In this document: piece by piece, positions 6,925 to 14,995 of the stretch
How the letters are laid out: every line of letters begins with the position of its first letter
Position numbering within the stretch: the first letter of the stretch is position 1
Origin: Altererythrobacter sp.
Lineage (GTDB): Bacteria > Pseudomonadota > Alphaproteobacteria > Sphingomonadales > Sphingomonadaceae
NCBI GenBank assembly: GCA_011524425.1
Contig: WTKI01000233.1
Span: forward strand, 1-19,466
Reading direction: 5' to 3'
DNA length: 19,466 nucleotides
Made by a program: the position numbers and the translations under genes
Notes under the pieces: model-generated
The model's input: only the letters and a program-made list of their open reading frames with translations
The model's database searches: none
What the model was told of the DNA's origin: nothing

Positions 6925-9882
6925 ATGAACGTCTTTTCTCGCGCGGTTTGTGCGCTTTCCATCCTTGCGGCTCCATTTGCAGTTCCGGCCTTTGCTCAGG
7001 ACGCAGGCTCGCAAGCCATGCCCGCCGCCCTTCAGACCGGCGATGAAACGCCATGGATTTATCGCGATAGCGATGTCCCGCGCGATAAAGAATGGCTGTT
7101 CGGAGAAATGGACAATGGTCTGCGCTATGCGGTGCGTCGCAACGGCGTACCTCCCGGCCAGGTTTCAATCCGCGTGCGCGTTGATGCTGGCTCTCTGCAC
7201 GAGCGTGACAGCGAACAGGGTTACGCGCACTTGCTGGAGCATTTGCTGTTTCGGGAAAGCAAATACCTCGGACCGGCTCAAGCGATCCCGAAATGGCAGC
7301 GGCTGGGGGCGACTTTCGGCAGCGATACAAATGCGGAGACCAGCCCAACGCATACAGTTTACAAGCTTGATTTGCCGGGCGTCACGAAAGCCAAGCTGGA
7401 TGAAGGCTTCAAACTGCTTTCAGGTATGATCCGCGAACCGGTCTTAAGCCAGTCTAATGTTGATGCAGAAGTGCCCATCGTTATGGCGGAGAAGCGTGAA
7501 CGCGGCGGTGCTGGCAAACGCGTGAGCGATGCAACACGCCGGATTTTGTTTGCCGGGCAAAGGCTGGCGGTGCGCAACCCGATCGGGATCGATGAAACTT
7601 TGCGCGCTGCGACAGGCGAAGCTGTGCAGGCGTTCTACGATCGCTGGTACCGGCCTGAAAATACAGTGATAGTCATTGCAGGCGATGCTGATCCCATGGA
7701 TTTGGCTAGGCGGATCGAGCAATGGTTTGGTGACTGGGAAGGCAAGGGCCCGCTTGAAGCGGCACCTGACTTTGGCGACCCTGTTGCACCACAGGGCTCT
7801 GACCCTGCCAATCCCGTTGGCGAAGTGGGTGTGGTTGTCGAACCCGATATGCCGCGCTCTTTAACCTATGCAGTCATGCGTCCGTGGAGGCCGGTCAAGG
7901 ATACAGTGGTCTACAATGAAGGCTTGCTGCTCGACGCGATTGCACAAGCGATCATTAACAGGCGGCTGGAAGCCCGTGCGCGCGGCGGCGGAAGCTATCT
8001 TTATGCGCAGGTCCAGCAAGACGATGTCTCTCGCTCGACCGATGCGACATTTGTCAGCTTTGCCCCGCTCACAGATGACTGGGAAACCGCGCTGGGCGAC
8101 GTACGCGCCGTTATTGCCGATGCTCTTGCAGCAGCTCCTACTCAGGAAGAGATCAACCGTGAAGTCGCAGAATTCGACATCGCTTTCGCAAGCGAAGTTG
8201 AACAAGCCTCGGTTCAGGCCGGCTCTGAGCTGGCGGACCAGATCGTGCAAGCGGTCGATATTCGCGAAACCGTCGCGTCGCCTCAGACAGTGCTTGATGT
8301 GTTTCGCGGCATGTATGCGCGCTTCACGCCGGATGAAGTGCTGACCCATACGAGGAAGTTGTTTGAAGGCGATGTGATCCGCAGTGTGCTGGTCACGCAA
8401 AATGCAGATGATGCCGATAATGCGGCGCTGCGCCTTGCGATGGTGCGCGATGTCGCGCCTGATTCAAGCTCGCGGCTCGCTGCGAAAACCGTTTCATTCG
8501 ACGAGCTTCCACCTGTGGGAGAGCCGGGCGAAGTTGTCCTCGACCAGCCGCTTGGCTTGCTTGATATCGAGCGGGTCCATTTTGCGAACGGTGCGCGTGC
8601 AATTCTATGGGCGAATGATGCTGAGCCTGGCCGGGTCACTGTAAAAGTACGCTTCGGGGCCGGTTATCGCGCGTTTGATCCTGAGGACGCAGCCTATGTC
8701 GCGCTTGGCGAAGTCGCGCTGGTAAGCTCGGGCCTTGGTGAATTGGGTCAAGAAGAACTCGACCGTCTGGCAACAGGGCGCAAAATGGGCTTCGACTTTG
8801 CGATTGAAGACGCAGTCTTCAGCTTCACAGCGCAAACGCGGTCAGAGGACGTCGCGGATCAATTGTATCTGTTTGCGGCCAAGCTTGGCATGCCGCGTTG
8901 GGACGCAAACCCGTTGATACGGGCCAAGGCCGCCGCGCTGCTGGCTTATGACACCTTTGCCACAAGCCCGGGCGGAGTGCTTAGCCGCGATCTGGAATAT
9001 TTGATCTCCGCCAACGATCCGCGGTTTGTGACACCTGATCAAAAGATGCTGGAGCAAGTCACACCGCAAGGTTTCCGCGAGGTGTGGGAACCGCTTTTGT
9101 CTCAAGGACAGCTGGAAATTCTGGTCTTTGGTGACTTTGAACGTGCTGGCACAGTCGAAGCTCTGCGCCGCACCTTCGGGGCGCTGCCGCCGCGGGAGAA
9201 TTTTGAGCCAGGAGTCTCCATCCGGGTGCCAGCTTTCCCGAGGCCTGATGCTGAGACAGCTGTCATCAAACACCGCGGGGACGCAAATCAGGCGGCGGTT
9301 GTGATCGCATGGCCAACAGGCGGCGGGGTCGAGCGCGTGCGCGAATCTCGCCAGCTCGAAATTCTGGTGCAGCTGTTTAACAACCGGTTGCTTGACGCGA
9401 TGCGCGAGCGGGCAGGGGCGAGCTATGCACCGCAAGTTGTCTCTGACTGGCCCGTCGATATGAGCAGTGGAGGAAAGATCATGGCGCTCGCGCAGCTTCA
9501 GCCGAAGGACGTCCCGGTGTTCTTTGCTGAAGCAACACGCATTGCAAATGATCTTGCCGCCAATCCGGCAGGTGCTGACGAGCTTTCGCGTGTGACAGAG
9601 CCTCTGCGCCAATTGATCAGCCGCGCTTCGACCGGCAACGGCTTTTGGCTGTATAATCTCCAAGGTGCCAGCTTCGATCCGCGCCGCGTGGCCGCAATAC
9701 CCACGCTGCTGGGCGATTATTCGAACACAACGCCAGAAATCATGCAGATCCTTGCCAAGCGCTATTTAGCTGCGCGGCCCGGTTTCCAGATTGCTATCAT
9801 ACCTGAGGGGCAAACTCTGGCTGAAGCGATCCCTGCCGGTACTGCGCCGGTGCGATCAGCGCCTGTGATCATGGGACGCTGA
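6925..9882 (+). CDS. Secreted M16-family zinc metallopeptidase (PqqL/pitrilysin-like), two M16 repeats
   Basis: The 985-residue protein opens with a signal peptide (MNVFSRAVCALSILAAPFAV, probable cleavage after AFA at about residue 24), pointing to the periplasm. The inverse zinc motif HLLEH is at 102-106. The distal glutamate is most likely E189 (VMAEKRERG), by comparison with insulin-degrading enzyme; E182 is nearby. The conserved FYDRWYRPENTVIVIAGD closes the first catalytic unit. A second M16 repeat from about residue 550 (VHFANGARAILW...) lacks HxxEH, as expected for the inactive half of a full-length M16 enzyme. Likely role is degradation of oligopeptides in the periplasm; the substrate is unknown. 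ATG 6925 was chosen over the upstream frame start at 6835 because it gives the signal peptide and has AAGGTGG just before it. Confidence 0.92.
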   Translation: MNVFSRAVCALSILAAPFAVPAFAQDAGSQAMPAALQTGDETPWIYRDSDVPRDKEWLFGEMDNGLRYAVRRNGVPPGQVSIRVRVDAGSLHERDSEQGYAHLLEHLLFRESKYLGPAQAIPKWQRLGATFGSDTNAETSPTHTVYKLDLPGVTKAKLDEGFKLLSGMIREPVLSQSNVDAEVPIVMAEKRERGGAGKRVSDATRRILFAGQRLAVRNPIGIDETLRAATGEAVQAFYDRWYRPENTVIVIAGDADPMDLARRIEQWFGDWEGKGPLEAAPDFGDPVAPQGSDPANPVGEVGVVVEPDMPRSLTYAVMRPWRPVKDTVVYNEGLLLDAIAQAIINRRLEARARGGGSYLYAQVQQDDVSRSTDATFVSFAPLTDDWETALGDVRAVIADALAAAPTQEEINREVAEFDIAFASEVEQASVQAGSELADQIVQAVDIRETVASPQTVLDVFRGMYARFTPDEVLTHTRKLFEGDVIRSVLVTQNADDADNAALRLAMVRDVAPDSSSRLAAKTVSFDELPPVGEPGEVVLDQPLGLLDIERVHFANGARAILWANDAEPGRVTVKVRFGAGYRAFDPEDAAYVALGEVALVSSGLGELGQEELDRLATGRKMGFDFAIEDAVFSFTAQTRSEDVADQLYLFAAKLGMPRWDANPLIRAKAAALLAYDTFATSPGGVLSRDLEYLISANDPRFVTPDQKMLEQVTPQGFREVWEPLLSQGQLEILVFGDFERAGTVEALRRTFGALPPRENFEPGVSIRVPAFPRPDAETAVIKHRGDANQAAVVIAWPTGGGVERVRESRQLEILVQLFNNRLLDAMRERAGASYAPQVVSDWPVDMSSGGKIMALAQLQPKDVPVFFAEATRIANDLAANPAGADELSRVTEPLRQLISRASTGNGFWLYNLQGASFDPRRVAAIPTLLGDYSNTTPEIMQILAKRYLAARPGFQIAIIPEGQTLAEAIPAGTAPVRSAPVIMGR

Positions 9883-9930
9883 GCGGATTTGCCGATCACA
9901 GCGTCTTGAAATATTATTTGCGCGCTGAGC

Positions 9931-9958
9931 GCTTGCGCTTTGCAATTCGAACGCAAGC
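9931..9958. promoter_or_regulatory. Inverted repeat upstream of the DAHP synthase gene
   Basis: GCTTGCG (9931-9937) and CGCAAGC (9952-9958) form a perfect 7-bp dyad around a 14-nt loop containing TTCGAA. It lies between the M16 stop and the DAHP synthase start, in the 131-bp gap. No T-run follows, so a terminator is doubtful. A TATAGT hexamer at 9980-9985 is a possible -10 box for the gene at 10014, without a clear -35. The dyad could be an operator upstream of that promoter. Confidence 0.3.
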
Positions 9959-10013
9959 CGTGTAGGCGCGCGCACCGACTATAGTGCATCAAAAAGACTG
10001 AACGAGAATAGCA

Positions 10014-11390
10014 GTGGCTCAGAACTGGACCCCGGATGGCTGGAAAGCCCATGAAGCGCGGCATTTGCCGGCTTATGAAGACGCAAGCGAACTTGCCGCT
10101 GCTGAGGCCACTCTGGCTGCATATCCGCCGCTGGTCTTTGCAGGTGAAGCTCGCGCGTTGAAAGCCGATTTGGCTGAGGTTGCTGAAGGGAAGGCCTTCC
10201 TTCTGCAAGGCGGTGACTGCGCAGAAAGCTTTGCCGAATTCCACCCGAACAATATTCGCGACACATTTCGCGTGCTGCTGCAAATGGCGGTTGTGATGAC
10301 CTTTGCCAGCAAGCATCCGGTCGTCAAAGTCGGGCGCATGGCTGGGCAATTCGCCAAACCAAGAAGCGCGCCCACTGAAACGCAAGGCGATCTGACTTTG
10401 CCGAGCTATTTCGGTGACAACATTAACGGCATCGAATTTGCGCCGGAAAGCCGTCGCAACGATCCGGGACGGATGGTCAAAGCTTATTCGCAAGCTGCAG
10501 CCACGTTGAACCTTTTGCGCGCATTTGCCGGAGGTGGCTACGCAAACCTGCGCCAGGTCCACCAATGGACGCTTGATTTCATGGGGCGTACGCCGTGGGC
10601 TGAAAAGTTTGCCGAGACAGCGGACAAGATCGGCGATGCACTGGATTTCATGGAAGCTTGCGGCGTTGACCCTGCAACGGTTCCGCAATTGCAAGGCACC
10701 AGCTTTTTCACCAGCCACGAGGCTTTGTTGCTCCCTTACGAGCAAGCGCTAACGCGGCAGGATTCCCTCACAGGGGATTGGTATGCGACCAGCGCGCATA
10801 TGGTCTGGATTGGCGACCGCACCCGTTTTCCGGGCAGCGCACATATCGAATTTGCGCGCGGTATCGGCAACCCGCTAGGCATGAAATGCGGGCCGAGCCT
10901 GGAAACCGATGATTTGCTCAACCTGTTGGATACGCTGAACCCTGCGCGCGAAGCGGGGCGGATCACGCTGATCAGCCGCTTTGGGCACGACAAGGTGGAA
11001 GAGGGGCTGCCGCGCTTGGTGCGTGCTGTTGAGCGCGAAGGCCATCCGGTGGTGTGGAGCTGCGATCCAATGCATGGCAATGTGATCAAGTCAGACAGCG
11101 GCTACAAGACGCGACCCTTCGACCGGATCCTGAAGGAAGTGAAAGGCTTCTTCGCTGTCCATAGGGCGGAAGGAACGCATCCGGGCGGTATTCATATAGA
11201 AATGACCGGTCAGGATGTGACGGAATGCGTCGGCGGCGCAGTAGCAATTACCGATGAAGCCTTAGGCGATCGGTATCACACGCATTGCGATCCAAGGCTG
11301 AATGCAGCTCAGTCGCTTGAACTGGCATTCCTGATTGCAGAAATGCTCAATGACGAGGCTGTCGAAAGGCGCGCTGCAGACGCGGCTTAG
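10014..11390 (+). CDS. Class II 3-deoxy-7-phosphoheptulonate (DAHP) synthase
   Basis: The protein has 458 residues and is full length for class II (plant/actinobacterial-type) enzymes. It catalyses phosphoenolpyruvate plus erythrose-4-phosphate to DAHP, the first step of the shikimate pathway, in the cytoplasm. Visible motifs are [13 protein letters not shown] (metal-binding Cys at 69), [36 protein letters not shown] (metal His), [16 protein letters not shown] (metal Glu) and [11 protein letters not shown] (metal Asp). The start is GTG at 10014 with a weak upstream ACGAGA; no ATG fits better. It stands alone between two intergenic regions with dyads. Allosteric properties cannot be predicted from sequence alone. 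Confidence 0.96.
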   Translation: MAQNWTPDGWKAHEARHLPAYEDASELAAAEATLAAYPPLVFAGEARALKADLAEVAEGKAFLLQGGDCAESFAEFHPNNIRDTFRVLLQMAVVMTFASKHPVVKVGRMAGQFAKPRSAPTETQGDLTLPSYFGDNINGIEFAPESRRNDPGRMVKAYSQAAATLNLLRAFAGGGYANLRQVHQWTLDFMGRTPWAEKFAETADKIGDALDFMEACGVDPATVPQLQGTSFFTSHEALLLPYEQALTRQDSLTGDWYATSAHMVWIGDRTRFPGSAHIEFARGIGNPLGMKCGPSLETDDLLNLLDTLNPAREAGRITLISRFGHDKVEEGLPRLVRAVEREGHPVVWSCDPMHGNVIKSDSGYKTRPFDRILKEVKGFFAVHRAEGTHPGGIHIEMTGQDVTECVGGAVAITDEALGDRYHTHCDPRLNAAQSLELAFLIAEMLNDEAVERRAADAA

Positions 11391-11492
11391 CCGGCGTTTC
11401 CGTAAGTTTGCTTAATTTCGCTTAGGTATTTGCCTAGGTGGCCATCCCTGCTGCCTCAGGTCATTTTTGTGACCGATCCTGCACTAAACCCA

Positions 11493-11513
11493 TCTCAGTT
11501 AGTTTTACTGAGA
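11493..11513. promoter_or_regulatory. Hairpin dyad upstream of the GGDEF gene
   Basis: TCTCAGT (11493-11499) and ACTGAGA (11507-11513) pair perfectly over a 7-nt loop, ending 22 bp before the GGDEF start. A second small dyad, GGTCA-TTTTTG-TGACC (11459-11474), lies just upstream. The 145-bp gap otherwise shows no strong promoter. Either dyad may be an operator, a leader hairpin, or part of termination after the DAHP synthase gene. Confidence 0.35.
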
Positions 11514-11535
11514 GCGAGCAGGCGCGACTTCCACC

Positions 11536-12600
11536 ATGTGGTTCATTGGGTTCGATCTTCAAGCAACGGTGCTTGCGCTCGCCATTCTGGCGATAGCAAT
11601 GGCGATGTTGCAAGCGGCTCGCGGGATGCATGTCAGCAGGCGCTTGCAGCAAACCGCGCATTTGCTCAGACGCCGGCGGGAACAGTTCAGCAATATGAGC
11701 CGAATTCTGCGCATGACGGAGCAATTAGGAGACTTTGGCGTCTGGCAATATTGTTTAACAGACCAGCGTCAGGACTGGACCCGTGGATTGCAGGAACTGT
11801 TCGGTATCGATGCAAGTGAAGAATTCAAGGAAGGCGATGCGGAAACACTGCTTCAGGCAAACGGCATTGACCTAGTGGTGTTAGCTCAAGATGCGAGTAC
11901 TAAAGGAGGTGTCATTTCGTCTGAATTCAAAGTGCAAGGGCTAGACGGAAAGACACGCATTCTTGAAATGCGCATGTGTGCGATAGGGGCGGGCAAGGCC
12001 CCGGCAAACCGGATCTTTGCAGTATTTCTGGACGTGACCCGGCAATCGCAGCGCGAAGAGCGTCTGCAGCACTTTCAACGTCTCGCTCTTGCAGAAGCCA
12101 TAAAGGCCAGGAACGAGGCAAACCTCGACCCGCTGACTGAATTGGCAAACCGACGATTTGTCATGCGTGATCTGGATCGCAGATTGTCGGTACTGAATGC
12201 AGATCGCGGTGCGATGTCGCTCATTTTCTTTGATGTGGATCACTTTAAATCCGTCAATGACGAGCATGGTCACCTTGTTGGAGATAAAGTGCTTAAACGG
12301 ATCGCTAGGATCGCTAAGGAACAAGCGCGCGATGGCGATTTGGTCGGGCGTATCGGCGGCGAAGAGTTTGTTTGGGTCGCTCAAAGTGCTGATACAGCCA
12401 CCGCACGTACAATCAGCGAGCGACTGCGACGGGCAATTGCTTTAGGCAGCGGTGTAGGGGGCTTGCCCGCTGTCACGATCAGTATCGGATTCGTCACAGC
12501 GGAGCCGGGAGATAGCAGTCTTGCGCTATTCGCGCGCGCTGATGAAGCGCTCTATGAAGCGAAAAACAACGGCAGAAATACAGTTCGCATGGCCGCCTGA
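11536..12600 (+). CDS. Membrane-anchored diguanylate cyclase (PAS-like plus GGDEF)
   Basis: The 354-residue protein has one N-terminal membrane helix (about residues 7-28). A short basic/helical stretch follows, then a PAS-like region (about 55-170: FGVWQYCLTDQRQDWTRGLQELFGI through RIFAVFLDVTRQ), a linker helix, and a GGDEF domain (about 195-354). The active-site signature is GGEEF (274-278), a form known to be catalytic. FFDVDHFKSVNDEHGHLVGD supplies the GTP and metal-binding residues. An RxxD inhibitory site is present (RDGD, 265-268), five residues before GGEEF, so product inhibition by c-di-GMP is expected. No EAL domain is present. The signal sensed is unknown. Confidence 0.93.
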   Translation: MWFIGFDLQATVLALAILAIAMAMLQAARGMHVSRRLQQTAHLLRRRREQFSNMSRILRMTEQLGDFGVWQYCLTDQRQDWTRGLQELFGIDASEEFKEGDAETLLQANGIDLVVLAQDASTKGGVISSEFKVQGLDGKTRILEMRMCAIGAGKAPANRIFAVFLDVTRQSQREERLQHFQRLALAEAIKARNEANLDPLTELANRRFVMRDLDRRLSVLNADRGAMSLIFFDVDHFKSVNDEHGHLVGDKVLKRIARIAKEQARDGDLVGRIGGEEFVWVAQSADTATARTISERLRRAIALGSGVGGLPAVTISIGFVTAEPGDSSLALFARADEALYEAKNNGRNTVRMAA

Positions 12601-12614
12601 GACCGAATAGGATT

Positions 12615-12665
12615 GCTCCGAACTCGGGGTTCGCGTGACCGCCGTTCAATTCTGATATTCGGAGC
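12615..12665. repeat. Separated 8-bp inverted repeat in the egtB upstream region
   Basis: GCTCCGAA (12615-12622) and TTCGGAGC (12658-12665) are perfect inverted copies, 35 nt apart, in the 134-bp gap between the GGDEF gene and egtB. They could be paired operator half-sites or a long hairpin. A chance match of this length is possible, so the assignment is tentative. Confidence 0.25.
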
Positions 12666-12734
12666 TTTCCCTTTCAATTGCAGCCTGCTTGCGGCATGGG
12701 CTGGCTATCGCTTGGTAGCTGGGAGTATATCTCC

Positions 12735-13970
12735 GTGTCTGGAAGGCCTGTGCAATCTGTCATCGCTAAACCTGCGACCTTGTCGTGTGGTTTCGATGCG
12801 GTGCGAGCGCTGTCTGAAACGCTCGTCGCGCCGCTTAGCGATGCTGACGCTACGCTTCAGTCTATGGAGGATGCCTCTCCTGCAAAGTGGCATCTGGCGC
12901 ACACTACATGGTTTTGGGAAACCTTTCTCTTGCGCGATCACGCGGCGGGATATGCGCTCTATGACGAGCAATATCCGTTCCTGTTCAATTCCTATTATGA
13001 AGCTGAAGGCGAGCGTATTTCGCGCTTTTCGCGCGGCATGCTGTCACGGCCGACATTGCCGGAAATTCTGGCTTGGCGTGAGCATGTCAATGCCGCGATG
13101 CAGCCCCTGCTAGAGCGGGAGGACTTGGCATCTTTGGTCGCGCTCGGCATCGCGCATGAGCAGCAGCACATTGAATTGCTGCTAACCGACATCAAACACG
13201 CGCTTTTCCAAAATCCGATAAAGCCCGCTATGTGGGACGCTGCGGATCCACCCAAAGGCGGCCAAGCGGAAGGCTGGTCTGAGCATCCGGGCGGGATCGC
13301 ACTTATCGGCCATGGACACGAAGGATTTGCTTTCGACAATGAAGGGCCGCAGCATAGGGTTCTGCTGGAGCCGTTCGCTTTGTCGAAGCGGCTAGTGACC
13401 AATCAGGAATGGCAAGCCTTTATTGATGACGGCGGTTATGGAGACGCGCGGCTATGGCTGTCCGATGGCTGGGCTTGGGTGCGGGAAAATGGCATCGCTG
13501 CTCCGCTTTACTGGAGCGAGGAAGCGCATTTCACACATGCAGGGATGCAAGATCGCGATCCGCATGCGCCTGTAACCCACATATCCTATTACGAGGCAGA
13601 CGCGTTTGCGACATGGGCGGGAGCCCGCCTGCCCACTGAATTCGAATGGGAAGCGGTTGCACAAGGGGCTGATCCGAACATCGGGAACCAGCTGGATACA
13701 GCAGCGCCTCCGCTACCGACAGGGTGCGAGAGCCTGTTTGGTGATTGCTGGCAATTCACCCGCTCAGCCTATTTGCCATATCCGCGCTTTCGCCCCGCCA
13801 GCGGCGCTGTAGGCGAATATAACGGCAAATTCATGAGCGGGCAGTTTGTCCTTAAAGGGGCCAGCTGCGCCACAGTAAGAGGCCATTCACGCGCATCCTA
13901 CCGCAATTTCTTCTATCCCCATCAACGCTGGCAATTTACCGGCCTGCGATTGGCAAAGGACAATCCATGA
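12735..13970 (+). CDS. egtB: Ergothioneine biosynthesis sulfoxide synthase EgtB (type II-like)
   Basis: The protein has 411 residues: a DinB-like N-terminal domain fused to a formylglycine-generating-enzyme-type (FGE-sulfatase) C-terminal domain. The non-haem iron ligands are H56 (KWHLAHTTWFWE) and H141/H145 (HEQQHIELL). The enzyme joins hercynine to a thiol with O2 to give a sulfoxide. Y87-Y88 in FNSYYEAEGER match the tyrosine pair described as catalytic in the cysteine-using type II enzyme of Chloracidobacterium. The start is uncertain: GTG 12735 has GGGAG 9 bases upstream; TTG 12678, ATG 12696 and GTG 12750 are in frame. The 3' end overlaps egtD by 4 bp. Confidence 0.93.
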   Translation: MSGRPVQSVIAKPATLSCGFDAVRALSETLVAPLSDADATLQSMEDASPAKWHLAHTTWFWETFLLRDHAAGYALYDEQYPFLFNSYYEAEGERISRFSRGMLSRPTLPEILAWREHVNAAMQPLLEREDLASLVALGIAHEQQHIELLLTDIKHALFQNPIKPAMWDAADPPKGGQAEGWSEHPGGIALIGHGHEGFAFDNEGPQHRVLLEPFALSKRLVTNQEWQAFIDDGGYGDARLWLSDGWAWVRENGIAAPLYWSEEAHFTHAGMQDRDPHAPVTHISYYEADAFATWAGARLPTEFEWEAVAQGADPNIGNQLDTAAPPLPTGCESLFGDCWQFTRSAYLPYPRFRPASGAVGEYNGKFMSGQFVLKGASCATVRGHSRASYRNFFYPHQRWQFTGLRLAKDNP

Positions 13971-14953
13971 GCAGCGCTAAGGGCATCAAGCTCGTCGATC
14001 TGGATGCTGATGGCGTGGACCGCGCATTCCGGTCCGATGTGCTGGCGGGATTGCGCCAGAGGCAAAAGGCTGTTCCTGCGCGCTGGCTGTATGACGATGC
14101 GGGATCACAGCTGTTTGAAGACATCACTCAACTGCCTGAATACTATCCCACGCGCGCAGAGACGCAGTTGCTTAAAGGGCTGAGCGCGCATTTCGCAGAG
14201 CGCATCGGGACTGGCCGGGCAGTCGTCGAATTTGGCTCCGGTAGTTCTGTAAAAACGCCGCTGCTCCTCCAAGCGATTGATCCGGCCGCTTATGTTCCGC
14301 TCGATATCTCAGGAGATTTCTTGCGCGCATCAGCAGAGGAATTGCGAAGCAAATTTCCCGGCCTGTCTGTTTATCCGGTCGAAGCGGACTTCATGCGGCA
14401 GGTGGAATTACCGCAAGAGATCGCGCAATTGCCTAAGCTTGGCTTCTTTCCAGGTTCGACTATCGGCAATATGGTGCCGAGAACTGCTGTCGATCTGCTG
14501 CGAACCATGCGCCAGACTCTGGGCGAAGATTCCCAGCTTTTGATCGGCATGGATCTCATCAAAGCCAGAAAGACGCTGGAAGCCGCCTACGATGATGCAG
14601 CAGGCGTTACCGCGCAGTTCAACCTTAATCTCGCGCACAGGATCAATCGCGAGCTTGGTGGCACCATTCCGGTCGAGGAACTCAATCATGAAGCGCGATG
14701 GAACGATGATTACGCGCGCATCGAAATGCATCTTGTGGCTTCTAAAGCGATTGCTTTTAACGTTGCAGGGGTCGCCTTCGAGATGGCGGCAGGCGAAAGC
14801 ATTCATACTGAAAACAGCCACAAGTTCGGGCGGCGCAGCTCGAACACCTTGCTCCTTGCTGGTGGGTGGACTCCGGTTGCCAGATGGCTTGATGATCAGG
14901 AGCGTTTCTCGCTTATTTTGGCAGAAGCGAGCATTCCGCGAAGCGCCCCGTAA
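13967..14953 (+). CDS. egtD: L-histidine Nα-methyltransferase EgtD
   Basis: The protein has 328 residues, matching the family (about 320). It trimethylates histidine to hercynine with three S-adenosylmethionine. Visible motifs are LPEYYPTRAE (56-65, histidine-binding tyrosine region), VVEFGSGSSVKTPLLL (about 86-101, SAM loop), VPLDIS, FFPGSTIGN, and GESIHTENSHKF near the C-terminus (the Glu/Ser pair holding the substrate amino group). ATG at 13967 overlaps the egtB stop (ATGA), so the two are translated together. No egtA, egtC or egtE is seen in the window, in line with a minimal two-gene pathway using cysteine rather than gamma-glutamylcysteine. Confidence 0.96.
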   Translation: MSSAKGIKLVDLDADGVDRAFRSDVLAGLRQRQKAVPARWLYDDAGSQLFEDITQLPEYYPTRAETQLLKGLSAHFAERIGTGRAVVEFGSGSSVKTPLLLQAIDPAAYVPLDISGDFLRASAEELRSKFPGLSVYPVEADFMRQVELPQEIAQLPKLGFFPGSTIGNMVPRTAVDLLRTMRQTLGEDSQLLIGMDLIKARKTLEAAYDDAAGVTAQFNLNLAHRINRELGGTIPVEELNHEARWNDDYARIEMHLVASKAIAFNVAGVAFEMAAGESIHTENSHKFGRRSSNTLLLAGGWTPVARWLDDQERFSLILAEASIPRSAP

Positions 14954-14976
14954 AAGCGCGGGAAACCGCTTGGCCG

Positions 14977-14995
14977 GCTGCGCGTTGAGCGCAGC
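14977..14995 (+). promoter_or_regulatory. Perfect hairpin directly abutting the start codon of the renalase-like gene
   Basis: GCTGCGC-GTTGA-GCGCAGC is a 7-bp GC-rich stem with a 5-nt loop. Its last base is immediately followed by the ATG at 14996. It occupies the place of the Shine-Dalgarno sequence, which is otherwise absent. In mRNA it would hide the ribosome entry site, so translation of the downstream gene may depend on ribosomes arriving from egtD, whose stop is 42 bp upstream. Confidence 0.5.

Noticed and set aside
8842..9663. A 273-residue open frame on the minus strand inside the M16 gene
   Set aside because: Shadow frame of the M16 coding sequence, with a low-complexity composition rich in Cys, His and Arg and no domain signature.
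9762..10745. A 327-residue open frame on the minus strand
   Set aside because: It runs antisense to the end of the M16 peptidase and the start of the DAHP synthase, both clearly coding on the plus strand. The translation shows no recognisable motif, and long antisense frames are common in GC-rich DNA.
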